From positions 1-38,506 of the forward strand of contig NZ_BALG01000031.1 of the NCBI RefSeq assembly GCF_000315235.1: a DNA stretch of 38,506 nucleotides. The letters run 5' to 3'. The notes beneath the pieces were generated by a model. It saw only the letters and a list, made by a program, of their open reading frames with translations, had not been told where the DNA came from and made no database searches. Position 1 is the stretch's first letter. Every line of letters begins with the position of its first letter. The stretch comes from Paenibacillus popilliae ATCC 14706 (GTDB taxonomy: Bacteria; Bacillota; Bacilli; Paenibacillales; Paenibacillaceae). A program made the position numbers and the translations under genes. This document shows, piece by piece, positions 19,088 through 29,140 of the stretch.

Positions 19088-20248
19088 TCAGCAGCGGATC
19101 ATGCGATGCCCGGCGGCCTTCAGCAACCGGTTCATGACCGCCAATCCGATCCCTTCGGTAGAGCAAGCCTCCGCCATGATGAAGCTGACCCCTTCCTCAT
19201 CGAAGCGGCGCAGCCCTTCGTACAGCCGGTGCGCCGCCTCCTCCGGCGCGGACACGCTGCCCAACGGCACGACGACATCCGCGCGGTAGACCGCGGCATG
19301 CTCGGTGAAAGCGAGCACACCGGTGCGCTCTCCACGCTGCCGGGCGGCGTCGAGCTCCGCCTGAATGCGGCAGAGCGCGGCTTCCGTCGAGAAGCTCTGC
19401 ACGATCGCGAGCGTGCCTTGCGGCGCATAATGGGCATATTTCATGCCCGGGGAGCGCGGCGCCAGCGCTTCACCAGCTTCCTGCGCGGCGGAAGCCACCA
19501 GCCCGCCGTCCGGATCGACAGCCGGGTCGATCGTGAGCGCGGCGGCAATCTCACGCAGCATGGCGGTCGTCACGCCGCCGGGGCGCAGAACATGAATGCG
19601 GTCGCCGTGCAGTTCCACGACGGTCGATTCGACGCCGACGCCGGTCGGGCCGCCGTCGACGATGCCCCCGATGCGGCCGTCCAGATCCTCGGCGACATGC
19701 CCGGCCCGCGTCGGGCTTGGGCGGCCGGAACGGTTCGCGCTCGGAGCGGCCACCGGACAAGCAGCGGCACGGATCAAGGCCAGCGCCGTACGATGGGCCG
19801 GCATGCGGACGCCGACCGTGTCGAGGCCGGCCGTCACCCGCGGCGAGACGGCTCCGGGGCACGCCGGCAGTACGATCGTAAGCGGGCCGGGCCAGAACCG
19901 CTCCATTAGGCGGCGCGCCGTCCTGCCGAACGGCTCGACCAGTTCATCCAGCATCGCCATATCGGCGATATGGACGATGAGCGGATTGTCGGACGGGCGC
20001 CCCTTGGCGGCGAAGATGCGTTCGACGGCCTGCGTATCGCGCGCGTTGGCGCCGAGGCCGTAGACCGTCTCGGTCGGAAAGGCGACCGTGCCGCCGGCGG
20101 CAAGCAGGGCCGCCGCCTCCATAATAGCCGGCTGTTCCTCCAGCGGCCGCTCCGCGTCGACCGTCCAGTGCTTCGTGGCTTCACCCTCGCAGCCGACAGC
20201 CGCTTCCGCAGGCTGGTCGGTAAGCTTCGGCTCATTGAATGGATTCAT
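19088..20248 (-). CDS. ywlC: L-threonylcarbamoyladenylate synthase (Sua5/YwlC type)
   Basis: Makes threonylcarbamoyl-AMP from Thr, bicarbonate and ATP, the first step of t6A37 tRNA modification. The YrdC domain spans about residues 45-235, with FPTETVYGLGANA, SDNPLIVHI and APSANRSGRPSPT. The Sua5 C-terminal domain begins after the linker APRSPGMKYAHYAP. The N-terminal 40 residues are non-conserved. I prefer ATG 20248 because AAGGA sits 9 bases ahead; ATG 20257 is also possible. Confidence 0.93.
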   Translation of the reverse strand: MNPFNEPKLTDQPAEAAVGCEGEATKHWTVDAERPLEEQPAIMEAAALLAAGGTVAFPTETVYGLGANARDTQAVERIFAAKGRPSDNPLIVHIADMAMLDELVEPFGRTARRLMERFWPGPLTIVLPACPGAVSPRVTAGLDTVGVRMPAHRTALALIRAAACPVAAPSANRSGRPSPTRAGHVAEDLDGRIGGIVDGGPTGVGVESTVVELHGDRIHVLRPGGVTTAMLREIAAALTIDPAVDPDGGLVASAAQEAGEALAPRSPGMKYAHYAPQGTLAIVQSFSTEAALCRIQAELDAARQRGERTGVLAFTEHAAVYRADVVVPLGSVSAPEEAAHRLYEGLRRFDEEGVSFIMAEACSTEGIGLAVMNRLLKAAGHRMIRC

Positions 20249-20285
20249 GACGTTCATTCCTTATTCTCTCAGATGGGGATCAACG

Positions 20286-20315
20286 CAAGAAAGATGCCAA
20301 AAGAGCTCCGGCATC
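20286..20315 (-). terminator. Weak terminator-like hairpin after spoIIR
   Basis: GATGCC/GGCATC (20293-20298 with 20310-20315) followed on the minus strand by TTTCTTGC. The U-tract is interrupted, so termination may be partial. Confidence 0.45.
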
Positions 20316-20475
20316 TCCCCGTCCATCCCGTCGAATTGATGTCTTCTTCTAGTTGTATCATAATTGCCGAGAGCTCGTCTACATGCGGCGCTGCCCGGCC
20401 GGCCCGCAATGGACGGCAACGATACCAAGCCGATTGCGAACCAATTGCAGGCAGAGGAAGCAGAGGAACCTATAA

Positions 20476-21249
20476 TTAACCGATAAGAGCATTCCACACC
20501 TCTGCCAGCCATTGGAACAAGCTTATCAATATATCCCATAAAAAGAAGCGCACTTCCGTCCCGCCATCCGCACTTGGCTCCGCCCCCACAGCGACTGATC
20601 CACCGGCAGCCCCGACCGTTTTACTTGCCCCGTCCGCCGGAGCTCCATCCTGCCTCTCCGCTGCCGATGAGACGCCTTCGCTTTCAGTACCGGAATCCGC
20701 CTTCGCCTGGCCCGTATCGCCGTCAATGAAGCAGAGCGGCGGGAACAGAACGCACCACCAGTTCTGGCCTTCCCCCGCGCCCAGCGCAACGAGCAGCGAC
20801 TCGTACATGCCCGCCGGATAAATCTGGCCGCCGTACAGCTTCGCTGGGAACGGCGCCTCGCCCAGTGTCAGCTTCGCCGTATACGGTATGCCTGCCTCCG
20901 CCAGCGTCCGGCTGACCGTGTTCTCCAGCTCTTCGAGATGGACGGCGATGAATTCCCGGGCTTCCTTCCGCGTCTGCGGAGGGGCTTGCTGCCGCAGCCA
21001 GCCGTTCAATTGCTCGACAACGCGATCCCGCACCAGCAGCTTCGCCCGCTGGTCGTCGTCCGTGTCTGAATTCGCCAGCACGCGCAGCCGAATCGCATCC
21101 TCGGGTATCGCCGCTACCGTCGTCTGTCCGGCTTCCGCCGCTGTCATTCCTGCCTTTACAGCCGCCGTACGGCCTTGATCCCAACGCATCCACGTCCCAG
21201 CGGCGACGATGGCCAGCACGAGACCGAGTACGAACATCCGTGATTTCAT
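20476..21249 (-). CDS. spoIIR: Stage II sporulation protein R
   Basis: Secreted forespore signal that triggers SpoIIGA processing of pro-sigma-E in the mother cell. 257 residues, one N-terminal membrane or signal segment, the RLRVLANSDTDDDQ motif and the signature GQNWWCVLFPPLCFID. A Ser/Gly/Ala-rich linker (about 190-235) precedes a C-terminal hydrophobic tail. AAGGAG lies before the ATG. It shows the host is a spore former. Confidence 0.95.
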   Translation of the reverse strand: MKSRMFVLGLVLAIVAAGTWMRWDQGRTAAVKAGMTAAEAGQTTVAAIPEDAIRLRVLANSDTDDDQRAKLLVRDRVVEQLNGWLRQQAPPQTRKEAREFIAVHLEELENTVSRTLAEAGIPYTAKLTLGEAPFPAKLYGGQIYPAGMYESLLVALGAGEGQNWWCVLFPPLCFIDGDTGQAKADSGTESEGVSSAAERQDGAPADGASKTVGAAGGSVAVGAEPSADGGTEVRFFLWDILISLFQWLAEVWNALIG

Positions 21250-21344
21250 GTTCTTCTACTCCTTGTGAGGTTGGGCGCGCCTCTTGCCTATCAGTATGTC
21301 CGGCAACGGCAGGATTAAACGTCCGCATTTCACGATTCATAGAA

Positions 21345-21410
21345 TAAAAAATAGAGTCCCGCCCCCAAGGGGTGCCTGTGAGACAGGCCGCGAAGGGAGA
21401 GGAACTCTAT
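21345..21410 (-). terminator. Branched terminator after prmC
   Basis: The outer arms ATAGAGT..CC (21351-21359) and GGAACTCTAT (21401-21410) enclose two smaller hairpins, including GCCTGT-GAG-ACAGGC. The minus strand then reads TTTTTTATT. It separates prfA-prmC from spoIIR. Confidence 0.8.
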
Positions 21411-21512
21411 CAATAATGAACATGATTATCTAGCGATTTACTCGCTCATAGGCACGTATTGGGAGCTGCTCTGGCCCGCAACACTCAGCGGCCGGCCGTG
21501 CCGTCTTCCGCT

Positions 21513-22469
21513 TCAACTACGGCCAGTCGGCTCTTCATCGTCCGGCTGCATGGCGCGCACGCCAATGACATGGCGCTCAATTCCGGCCAGATCCGGCACG
21601 ACGACGAGCCGTTCCCCGTAGCCTGCCGCCTCTAGCAGCGCGGCTACGTCGCGGGCTTGGCCCTGGCCGACCTCGAAGCCGATAAGGCGCGGCGGGCAGT
21701 CCAGCAAGGGCAGCATGGCGACAATGCGGCGATACGGGTCGAGCCCGTCCGCACCGCCGTCCAGCGCCATGCGTGGCTCATAATCCCGCACCTCGCGCAT
21801 AAGCCCGCCAATCTCGGCGGCCGGGATATACGGCGGGTTGGACACAAGCACGTCCAGGCGGCCGCCGGCGAGCGGGGCCAGCAGGTCGCCCTCGCGCCAG
21901 GTCAGACGCCCCGCCACGCCGAGCTGCTCGGCGTTGGATTGCGCCATGCGGAGCGCCGCCGGCGAGATGTCGGTCGCCGTCACCTGCCAGGACGGCCGCA
22001 GATGCGCCAGCGTGCAGGCGATGGCACCGCTGCCGGTGCCGATGTCGGCCGCCCGCAGCGCGGTCCCGGCCAGCCAGAGGCGATCCGCTTCGGCAGCGAT
22101 CGCCTCCACCAGCATCTCCGTCTCCGGACGCGGAATCAGCACATCCGGAGACACTGCGAACGGCAGGCCGTAGAAATGCTGTTCCCCGACAATATATTGG
22201 GTCGGCTCGCCTCCGGCCCGCCGTTCAATCGCGGCCTCGTACGGACGGCAGGCCGCTTCGGGCATCGGATCGGGCAGCCGCACGAGATAGGCCGCACGAT
22301 TCCAGCCGAGCACATGGCGCAGCAGCAGCTCCGCATGATGCGGCGCATTCTCCACCCCGCTTGTCTCCAAAAAAGAAGAAGCCTGTACCCAGGCTTCTCT
22401 TATCGTTAATGGCCAGGCTATGCGGAAAAAGCCTTGTGCCCCCTGCTTCGATCCGTCGGACTGGCTCAT
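21513..22469 (-). CDS. prmC: Release-factor glutamine methyltransferase
   Basis: Methylates the Gln of the GGQ motif of RF1/RF2. 318 residues, SAM motif [12 protein letters not shown] and the catalytic [11 protein letters not shown]. The start overlaps the prfA stop (ATGA), so the enzyme and its substrate are translationally coupled. The first 30 residues extend beyond typical family members. Confidence 0.95.
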   Translation of the reverse strand: MSQSDGSKQGAQGFFRIAWPLTIREAWVQASSFLETSGVENAPHHAELLLRHVLGWNRAAYLVRLPDPMPEAACRPYEAAIERRAGGEPTQYIVGEQHFYGLPFAVSPDVLIPRPETEMLVEAIAAEADRLWLAGTALRAADIGTGSGAIACTLAHLRPSWQVTATDISPAALRMAQSNAEQLGVAGRLTWREGDLLAPLAGGRLDVLVSNPPYIPAAEIGGLMREVRDYEPRMALDGGADGLDPYRRIVAMLPLLDCPPRLIGFEVGQGQARDVAALLEAAGYGERLVVVPDLAGIERHVIGVRAMQPDDEEPTGRS

Positions 22470-23539
22470 GCGTGATTCTCCCGCTCCATCCGCTCGGCCT
22501 GTTCGGTCAGTGTCAGCGCCTGTATAATCTCTTCCACATCTCCGTTCATCACCTGATCCAGCTTGTGCAGCGTCAGACCGATGCGGTGATCCGTCACGCG
22601 ACTCTGCGGGAAGTTGTACGTCCGGATGCGCTCGCTGCGATCGCCGGTGCCGACCTTGCTTTTCCGTTCGCCTGCGTATTTCGCTTCCTCTTCCTGCCGC
22701 TTGATATCATATATCCGGGCCCGCAGCACTTGAAGGGCCTTCTCTTTGTTGTCGTTCTGGGATTTGCCGTCCTGACAGGTCGCCACGATGCCTGTCGGAA
22801 TGTGGGTTACCCGCACGGCTGACTTGGTCGTGTTGACGGATTGCCCGCCGGCACCGGACGAACAGAATGTATCGACCCGAATGTCCTTGTCGAGAATCTC
22901 CACGTCCACTTCATCGATCTCCGGCATGACGGCGACGGTAGAGGTCGAAGTGTGAATACGGCCGCCTGATTCCGTCGCCGGAATGCGCTGCACGCGATGC
23001 GCGCCGCTCTCGTATTTCAGCTTGCTGTAAGCGCCCTTGCCGGAGACGAGGAAGATAACTTCCTTGAATCCACCCAGATCGCTGATATTGGCTTCCATCA
23101 GCACCGTGCGCCAGCCCTGGGCATCGGCGTAGCGCGTATACATGCGGTATAGATCGGCCGCGAACAGCGCCGCTTCGTCGCCGCCGGCCGCGCCGCGAAT
23201 CTCGACGATGACATTCTTGTCGTCGTTCGGGTCCTTCGGCAGCAGCAGCAGGCGGATGTGCTCCTCCAGCTTGACCTTGCGCTCCTCCAGTTCCTCGATT
23301 TCCATCTTCACCATTTCGCGCATGTCATCGTCCAGCTTTTCCTGCAGCATGGCTTTCGCTGTATCCAGCTCACTTTTTACGTTTTTGTATTCCATATAGG
23401 CTTCGTACGCAGGCTGCAAATCGGACTGTTCTTTCGAATAGTCACGCAGCTTCTTCGGATCGCTCGCTACATCCGGATCGCACAGCAATTCACTCAATTT
23501 GTCATAGCGATCCGCCAAAGATTGCAGACGGTCCAACAT
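22466..23539 (-). CDS. prfA: Peptide chain release factor 1
   Basis: Recognises UAA/UAG and releases the peptide, 357 residues. The GGQ loop is [12 protein letters not shown], the stop-codon recognition motif region [14 protein letters not shown], and the C-terminus carries the [10 protein letters not shown] signature. AGAGGTG precedes the ATG. Confidence 0.97.
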   Translation of the reverse strand: MLDRLQSLADRYDKLSELLCDPDVASDPKKLRDYSKEQSDLQPAYEAYMEYKNVKSELDTAKAMLQEKLDDDMREMVKMEIEELEERKVKLEEHIRLLLLPKDPNDDKNVIVEIRGAAGGDEAALFAADLYRMYTRYADAQGWRTVLMEANISDLGGFKEVIFLVSGKGAYSKLKYESGAHRVQRIPATESGGRIHTSTSTVAVMPEIDEVDVEILDKDIRVDTFCSSGAGGQSVNTTKSAVRVTHIPTGIVATCQDGKSQNDNKEKALQVLRARIYDIKRQEEEAKYAGERKSKVGTGDRSERIRTYNFPQSRVTDHRIGLTLHKLDQVMNGDVEEIIQALTLTEQAERMERENHA

Positions 23540-23608
23540 ATCACGTTCACCTCTTTCTGATATTCAACAGCAATATGCCGCCGCCGGGCAATCAGCGCAT
23601 GCTCTTAT

Positions 23609-24709
23609 CTATACATTGAACCGGAAGTGCATGACGTCTCCGTCCTGCACGACGTATTCCTTGCCTTCCAGCCGCAGCTTGCCCTGCTCCTTCACGACGT
23701 TCATTGAACCGGCTGCGACCAGATCGTCATAAGACACCACTTCCGCTCGAATAAACCCGCGCTCAAAGTCGGTATGGATAACGCCCGCCGCCTGCGGCGC
23801 CTTCATGCCCTTGCGGATCGTCCACGCGCGCACTTCCTGCACGCCTGCGGTGAAGTACGTATACAGCCCAAGCAGGCGGTAAGCCGCCTTGATGAGCCGG
23901 TTCAGACCGGACTCTTCCAGCCCGAGCTCCTGCAGGAACATCTCCTTATCCTCGCCGTCCAGCTCCGCGATTTCCGCTTCGACCTTGGCACTGATCGGCA
24001 CGACCTCCGCATTCTCTTTCGCCGCGAAATCGCGCACCTGCTGCACGTACGGATTGTTATCCGTATCCGCTATGCCATCCTCGCTCACGTTCGCCGCATA
24101 GAGCACCGGCTTCATCGTCAACAGATGCAGATCGCGCACGAGCAGTTTCTCGTCATCGGTTACATCCAGACTGCGAGCTGGCTGATCATGGTAAAGCGCT
24201 TCCTTGAGGCGCTCGAGCACTTCTGCCTCTTGAGCGAATTTCTTGTCACCGCTCTTCATGTTCTTCTTCGTCCGCTCAAGACGCTTCTCGACCGATTCGA
24301 GGTCCGCCAGAATCAGTTCCAAATTGATCGTCTGGATATCGCTAACCGGATTCACTTTGCCGTCCACGTGCGTAATGTTTTCATCCTCGAAGCAGCGGAC
24401 GACGTGAACGATCGCGTCCACCTCGCGGATATGGGCCAGGAATTTGTTCCCGAGCCCTTCGCCCTTGCTCGCGCCGCGAACAAGGCCGGCAATATCGACG
24501 AATTCGAATGCCGTCGGCACCGTCTTGTTCGGCACGACGAGCTCGGTCAATTTATCCAGACGCTCATCGGGAACCGCCACCACGCCGACATTCGGATCGA
24601 TCGTGCAGAACGGGTAATTAGCGGATTCCGCCCCTGCTTGCGTAATCGCATTGAACAACGTTGATTTGCCAACATTCGGCAGTCCGACGATACCAGCTTT
24701 CAAAGCCAT
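23609..24709 (-). CDS. ychF: Redox-regulated ATPase YchF (Obg-family)
   Basis: 366-residue P-loop NTPase that prefers ATP; ribosome associated. The Walker [10 protein letters not shown] is at residues 9-17, with switch region [17 protein letters not shown] and a C-terminal TGS domain (about 280-363). In place of the usual NKxD it has the NVSE variant (YAANVSEDG) that relaxes guanine specificity. It lies upstream of prfA. Confidence 0.96.
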   Translation of the reverse strand: MALKAGIVGLPNVGKSTLFNAITQAGAESANYPFCTIDPNVGVVAVPDERLDKLTELVVPNKTVPTAFEFVDIAGLVRGASKGEGLGNKFLAHIREVDAIVHVVRCFEDENITHVDGKVNPVSDIQTINLELILADLESVEKRLERTKKNMKSGDKKFAQEAEVLERLKEALYHDQPARSLDVTDDEKLLVRDLHLLTMKPVLYAANVSEDGIADTDNNPYVQQVRDFAAKENAEVVPISAKVEAEIAELDGEDKEMFLQELGLEESGLNRLIKAAYRLLGLYTYFTAGVQEVRAWTIRKGMKAPQAAGVIHTDFERGFIRAEVVSYDDLVAAGSMNVVKEQGKLRLEGKEYVVQDGDVMHFRFNV

Positions 24710-24846
24710 TTATCATGACAACTCCTTCTTTCGATGTGCTTTATCCATAAGTGCATTGTGTCAGCAAGGTTCAAGGCCTGCCCTGTCATTGATCATTTAC
24801 TGTAGAAAGGACGCAAAAATTCCTTAACCATTATAACCAACAACAC

Positions 24847-24877
24847 AAAAAAAACCTAGTCATCGACTGGATTTTTT
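24847..24877. terminator. Bidirectional terminator upstream of ychF
   Basis: CC(T)AGTC-ATC-GACTGG is flanked by A8 on the left and T6 on the right, so it works on both strands. It would stop minus-strand transcripts coming towards ychF. Confidence 0.7.
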
Positions 24878-25013
24878 CCGAATTGCCTACATATTCCGGG
24901 TTCGACTCCCTTTTCGCGGTAAGTGGATAAGTCATCCGCCATCGGTGAAAAGTAAGAATCGGGCCTTGATTCCCGCCCATTCATTAGCTCAGGAAGAAAA
25001 GAGGTGCAAGACG

Positions 25014-25157
25014 ATGGAAAACAAAACGCATCGCGGCAACTACAAAGGCACGACGAAAATGAAAGCCCAAAACCAGGACATGGCCTTCGTAAACGATAAC
25101 GTCGAAGAGGCCAAATCGATCAATCCGCTTCCCGACAGGCGGGCAAGGGACAAGTAA
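25014..25157 (+). CDS. Small conserved-looking protein, 47 residues, plus strand
   Basis: A hydrophilic 47-residue protein beginning MENKTHRGNYKGTTK, rich in Asn, Lys, Asp and Arg, with no membrane segment and no cysteine. ATG 25014 has AGAGGTG 8 bases upstream; the longer in-frame start at 24945 has none. It is the only convincing plus-strand gene in the core half of the window, between the HEAT-like gene and ychF on the opposite strand. Its composition resembles small spore-associated proteins of Bacilli, but I cannot place it in a family. Confidence 0.6.
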   Translation: MENKTHRGNYKGTTKMKAQNQDMAFVNDNVEEAKSINPLPDRRARDK

Positions 25158-25202
25158 GGGATTCTCCATTGCGGCAACAGACCGCTACAGCTAATGGAAA
25201 GC

Positions 25203-25221
25203 GGGCCACCTCAGGCGGCCC
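25203..25221. terminator. GC-rich hairpin between converging genes
   Basis: GGGCC-ACCTCAGGC-GGCCC lies between the ends of the plus-strand 47-residue gene and the minus-strand HEAT-like gene. The T-run is poor on both sides, so it may be only a weak terminator. Confidence 0.4.
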
Positions 25222-25244
25222 TCCTAATCCGCAGCCGAAGAGGC

Positions 25245-26405
25245 CTAGGTAAGATGACGGTACAGGCTTCGTATGAGACGGCTTGCTCCATACCGCCCGG
25301 CATTCGGCATCTCCACCTGACACTGCAGGCATAGCTTGATTACTTTCGCGACGACGGGCGGCTCATTCTCAGGTTCGATCTCAGCCTCCGCGTCGCGCCC
25401 CCCCGCGAACAAGGAGGATAGCATCCCGTCCGCCACCAGCATCGGCCCATTCCAATTCCACTGCAGCCACTCTTCATCCCATCGCACCGTCGAGGCCCCG
25501 ATTTCCCATACGACCTGACGGGAGCACTGGCGGTGCGCCTGAATGGTCCGTTCCAATGCCTTCATCCAAAAGTCGGCCCGCTCCTCGCGCGATGTGGATC
25601 GTGCAAGAGCCAGACATGCCGCCTGAGCACATACGGAAGAAATGGCGCCGTCAGCCCATGGGAATTGAATCCGGTCGAACCGGGGCAAGGCGCAGCCTTG
25701 AATCAGCAGCTCCCACTCGTATTGCCCCAGCGGCTCTTGCCCGGCCAGCACCATGCAGATGGAACGGACAGCTTCCTCCCTCACATCGTCGCGGTGTTGA
25801 CCGAACGCAAGCGAAGGATTGAACGGCTTATGAAGCCGACGGCGGCAATCGGCAAGGGCTATCAGCCCGTTCAACCTAACGCGCTCCGAAGCCCCGTCCA
25901 GGGAAGCGTGAAGCAGCAGATCCTCCGCTTCCGGCGCTGCATCCTGCATCAAGTGAATAACATAGATGGCCTGAATCGCCGCCTGCTCGTCTTCATGCAG
26001 GAGGGCGGTCCAGTCTGCGAACCGATCCCGCAGGGCAACCAGCCACCGTGCGGCCAACTGTTCGGCTTCATTCTCCCCTGCCGCGTGCTGAATCCGGGCG
26101 TTCGGCGTGACGCCGAACGGAAGTCCGCGGGTCGCCGTCAGACGCAGCACCTGGGCGATGCCGTTCAAAATCGTCGCCTTGGCCACCGATTTGTTCTGCA
26201 CGGTCAAAATATCGATCAGCGGATGAATCAGCCCGCAAACGGCGATATCCATCTCATTGCCGTCGCTGCATAATTGTTCGAATAGCGAATGGGCCGCATC
26301 TGCCGATTGCTCCCGCGAGCCGTTCTCTATCACATTGAGCAATTCGGGCATATAATCCCCAGAGCCGAACGCATGCAGCCATCCCGCTTCATAAGCCGTC
26401 CCCAT
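25245..26405 (-). CDS. HEAT-repeat-like hypothetical protein
   Basis: 386 residues, almost wholly helical in appearance, with recurring helix pairs of Leu/Ala spacing (for example about residues 60-100 and 165-215) as in HEAT or ARM-type proteins. It has no signal peptide and no catalytic motif. I use ATG 26405, 7-8 bases after GGAGGAGA; the longer start places that site inside the gene. It is monocistronic by spacing. The function is unknown and the repeat call is by eye. Confidence 0.6.
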   Translation of the reverse strand: MGTAYEAGWLHAFGSGDYMPELLNVIENGSREQSADAAHSLFEQLCSDGNEMDIAVCGLIHPLIDILTVQNKSVAKATILNGIAQVLRLTATRGLPFGVTPNARIQHAAGENEAEQLAARWLVALRDRFADWTALLHEDEQAAIQAIYVIHLMQDAAPEAEDLLLHASLDGASERVRLNGLIALADCRRRLHKPFNPSLAFGQHRDDVREEAVRSICMVLAGQEPLGQYEWELLIQGCALPRFDRIQFPWADGAISSVCAQAACLALARSTSREERADFWMKALERTIQAHRQCSRQVVWEIGASTVRWDEEWLQWNWNGPMLVADGMLSSLFAGGRDAEAEIEPENEPPVVAKVIKLCLQCQVEMPNAGRYGASRLIRSLYRHLT

Positions 26406-26583
26406 TACTCTCTCCTCCAAATGCCTGCCCTTTCCATTAGGGCCGTGGTTTTAATTGCCATTATATCACTTCAGGCCCGGGAAGTTACTGAAAATATCGG
26501 AAAATGTCGAAAAAAATACCCGTTGGCCGTATCCCCTCCCAAAATGCATTGAACACCCGATGGAATCTGATTTGAACATACGA

Positions 26584-26616
26584 ACAGTCCGGCCAGAATC
26601 ACTCCGGCCGGACTGT
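26584..26616 (-). terminator. Hairpin after the secreted repeat protein
   Basis: A perfect 11-bp GC-rich stem (ACAGTCCGGCC with GGCCGGACTGT) lies 13 bases past the stop of the gene at 26629. The following tract has only scattered T residues. Confidence 0.6.
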
Positions 26617-26628
26617 CTCATTCCACGG

Positions 26629-27618
26629 TTACTCCGTTACTACAATTTGATAGGCAGGGCTTATCGGCGGCAGGGACAAGGTCATAATTTGCGAATGGAA
26701 GCCGATAATTTTTTGGCCAGCCTCTAGCTCACTTACCTTCAGCTCCTGGCCGTCCTTGGTCACAATCATCGTATCCTTGCTGACGGACAACACCATATCG
26801 TTACCGGTATTCCCGTCGGAATTCACATCCAGCCGAATCGACGCTCGATCTTCTTTTGCATTCACATCCAGAATCGTGCCTGTTTTACGAACTGTTTCTC
26901 CTTTGACCACGATGCTGGTTGCGTTGCTGATCGGGGGCAGGCTTCTCGTCATAGCCGGGCCGTAGCTTGCTTCTACAATGACATTGTCCTTGAGTGCATC
27001 GGCTGTCAGCTTGTTGCCCTCTTCGTCCTTGATGACGGTCTTGTCGGTAATGTTCAGAATAACCCGATTCTCGCCTAGCAGTTCGATGCGATCCTTGCTT
27101 GCGTCCACGATGATGCCATCCGTTTTCATTCCGTTCTTTTGCTCGTCATCGTTATTGCTCGGGCTCTCGACGACGATCTTTTCCGCCGTGCCTTGCGCCG
27201 GAATGCTGCGGGTCAGCTTCGGACCGTACCAAGCTGTCACCGTCCAGCCGTTTTTCACCGCTTGGTGCAATTGCGCCTTATTGCCGTTCTGATCCACGAT
27301 TGCCGTGTCCTCCGTCAAGTATAGCTTCACCGTATCCTGCGCGTTGGCCTGCACTCCTTCGCCGACAACCGTGACGTAAGCACCGTCCTTATTGATGCGG
27401 ATTTCTTCCATTGTGCCAGTCGTGGCGAGCCAGTCCTGTTGAATTGGCCGATCCATGTCCTCATGCTTGCTGTCTTTCTCGTAACGGTCTGCCTGTTGGT
27501 TGACGACTTGACCCATCACTCTGTTATTATTCTCTTGGGCCACCGCAGTCAACGGCATTGCCACCATCACAAGCATGCTTACAGTCATTATCATAGTTGT
27601 CCATGTACGCTTTTTCAT
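26629..27618 (-). CDS. Secreted protein with three tandem beta-type repeats
   Basis: 329 residues with an N-terminal signal peptide (charged start, hydrophobic core to about residue 25, cleavage likely after AVA). After a Gln/Asn/Asp-rich linker come three repeats of about 80 residues (about 66-151, 164-242, 245-329). Each has a T-x-D/K-T-x-I-x-D-x-x-G core and ends in a Pro-rich segment of the form TRS(I/L)P...IVV (YGPAMTRSLPPIS in repeat 2). Repeat 3 also holds a DVNSDGNTGND stretch that could bind Ca2+. The ribosome site GAGGAGG precedes ATG 27618. A wall or matrix role is plausible; no domain name is recognised. Confidence 0.75.
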   Translation of the reverse strand: MKKRTWTTMIMTVSMLVMVAMPLTAVAQENNNRVMGQVVNQQADRYEKDSKHEDMDRPIQQDWLATTGTMEEIRINKDGAYVTVVGEGVQANAQDTVKLYLTEDTAIVDQNGNKAQLHQAVKNGWTVTAWYGPKLTRSIPAQGTAEKIVVESPSNNDDEQKNGMKTDGIIVDASKDRIELLGENRVILNITDKTVIKDEEGNKLTADALKDNVIVEASYGPAMTRSLPPISNATSIVVKGETVRKTGTILDVNAKEDRASIRLDVNSDGNTGNDMVLSVSKDTMIVTKDGQELKVSELEAGQKIIGFHSQIMTLSLPPISPAYQIVVTE

Positions 27619-27784
27619 CTGAATTCCTCCTCGTCGTGTCCTGTTGCCTCTAAGTTCGACGCTTCACCATTGCGAATCAGTTGGGTGAATTGCCGCGTTC
27701 ATTGTTACAGACGGGCCCAGGTTGACAGATGTTGCACTTCGCCGTCGTTTTTTTTCGGAGCAAGGGACAAAGGATCAAAAACCG

Positions 27785-29140
27785 TCATAATATACCGATG
27801 GTGGAGAGGAAAATAAGAATAATCAAAATGGGCACTACATAGCGTATCATCGCTCCCCACATCCGTCCCATGAACGGACGGAGCCCGGCTTCCTCCTTGG
27901 CGCCGGTCCAGACGAAGCCGATCAGGAGCGTCACAAATAAGCCGCTTAACGGCAGCATAATATTGGAGGTGACGAAGTCGAGCCAATTGAACAGATTGCG
28001 GCCGCCCGGCTTCCAATCTGTCAATACGCCGCCGGCGGCCAGCGTCGCCGGGAGGGCGATAACATATACCGCGCCCATGACAAGCATCGTCGCCCAGCCG
28101 CGCTTTATCTGGAAGCGCCGGATAATGAAAGCCACCGGAACTTCGATCAGCGACAGACAAGATGTAAGTGCCGCGATGGCGAGCAGAATAAAGAATAGCC
28201 CGCCGAACCACTCGCCATACGGCATCGAGGCGAAAGCGGCGGGCAGGGCCGCGAAAACAAGGCCGGGCCCCGAATTCGGCGCGATTCCGAATGTGAAGAT
28301 CGTCGGGAAAATAATGAGTCCGGCAATCAGCGCATACACCAGATCCCCGGCCCCAACCGCCAGAGTCGCCGTGGGCAGCGACTGATGTGAATCCACGTAT
28401 GCGCCATACGTAATCATTGCTCCTACCCCGAGAGAAAGGGAGAAGAATGCAAGCCCAAGCGCCATCAACGCGGATTGAAACGTCAATTTTGAAAAATCGG
28501 GATACAAAAAGTAGGCTATCCCTTCGCCGGCACCTTCCAGCGTCAATGTCCATACCAGCATGACCAGCAAAATGAGCAGAAGTCCGGGGATGACGATTTT
28601 ATTGAATTTCTCAAGCCCTCCCGTAATGCCGCGGGCAATGATGTAGCCAGTCAGCAGAAGCACGGCCAACTGCCACAGAACAGGCCCCCAGCCAGCGGTG
28701 AAGGCCAAGAAATGCCCTTCATAATCCGGATCGGTATACAAGACTCCCGTCACCGATTCGAAGGCATAATGAAGTGTCCAGCCTGCAATCGTGCTATAAT
28801 ACGTTAAAATAAGAAAGGGAGAAAGCACTGCGATAAATCCGATCGCGCCCCAGCCTCTCTTCCCGGACAGCTTGCGGAAGGCCGTGACCGGATCCCCCCT
28901 GCCTGCCCGGCCGACCGTCAGCTCGCCCAGCAGCACCGGAAGCCCGACGACCAAGAGACACAGGACGAATAGAAGGAAAAAAGCGCCCCCCCCATTTTGG
29001 CCGGTGACATAGGGGAACTTCCACATGTTGCCCAGCCCTACCGAGCTGCCGATGGCCGCTAGAATAAACCCAGAAGAGCTGCTGAATTGATCTTTGTTTC
29101 CGTCTGTACGATGATAGGTTGATTTTCGTTGTCTTGACAT
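27785..29140 (-). CDS. Neurotransmitter:sodium symporter (NSS) family transporter
   Basis: Na+-coupled amino-acid (or related solute) uptake in the inner membrane. 451 residues with 11-12 membrane helices. The TM1 signature SSVGLGNMWKFPYVTGQNGG is intact, including the unwound Gly/Asn region that holds Na+ and substrate. It lies behind a 300-base leader (29141-29443) with strong secondary structure. The substrate cannot be told from the sequence; characterised bacterial members carry Leu, Trp or Tyr. Confidence 0.92.
   Translation of the reverse strand: MSRQRKSTYHRTDGNKDQFSSSSGFILAAIGSSVGLGNMWKFPYVTGQNGGGAFFLLFVLCLLVVGLPVLLGELTVGRAGRGDPVTAFRKLSGKRGWGAIGFIAVLSPFLILTYYSTIAGWTLHYAFESVTGVLYTDPDYEGHFLAFTAGWGPVLWQLAVLLLTGYIIARGITGGLEKFNKIVIPGLLLILLVMLVWTLTLEGAGEGIAYFLYPDFSKLTFQSALMALGLAFFSLSLGVGAMITYGAYVDSHQSLPTATLAVGAGDLVYALIAGLIIFPTIFTFGIAPNSGPGLVFAALPAAFASMPYGEWFGGLFFILLAIAALTSCLSLIEVPVAFIIRRFQIKRGWATMLVMGAVYVIALPATLAAGGVLTDWKPGGRNLFNWLDFVTSNIMLPLSGLFVTLLIGFVWTGAKEEAGLRPFMGRMWGAMIRYVVPILIILIFLSTIGIL

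Noticed and set aside
24895-24935. GGTTCGACTCCC, resembling a tRNA T-arm
   Set aside because: The T-stem does not extend properly and there is no anticodon arm, D-arm or acceptor stem around it.
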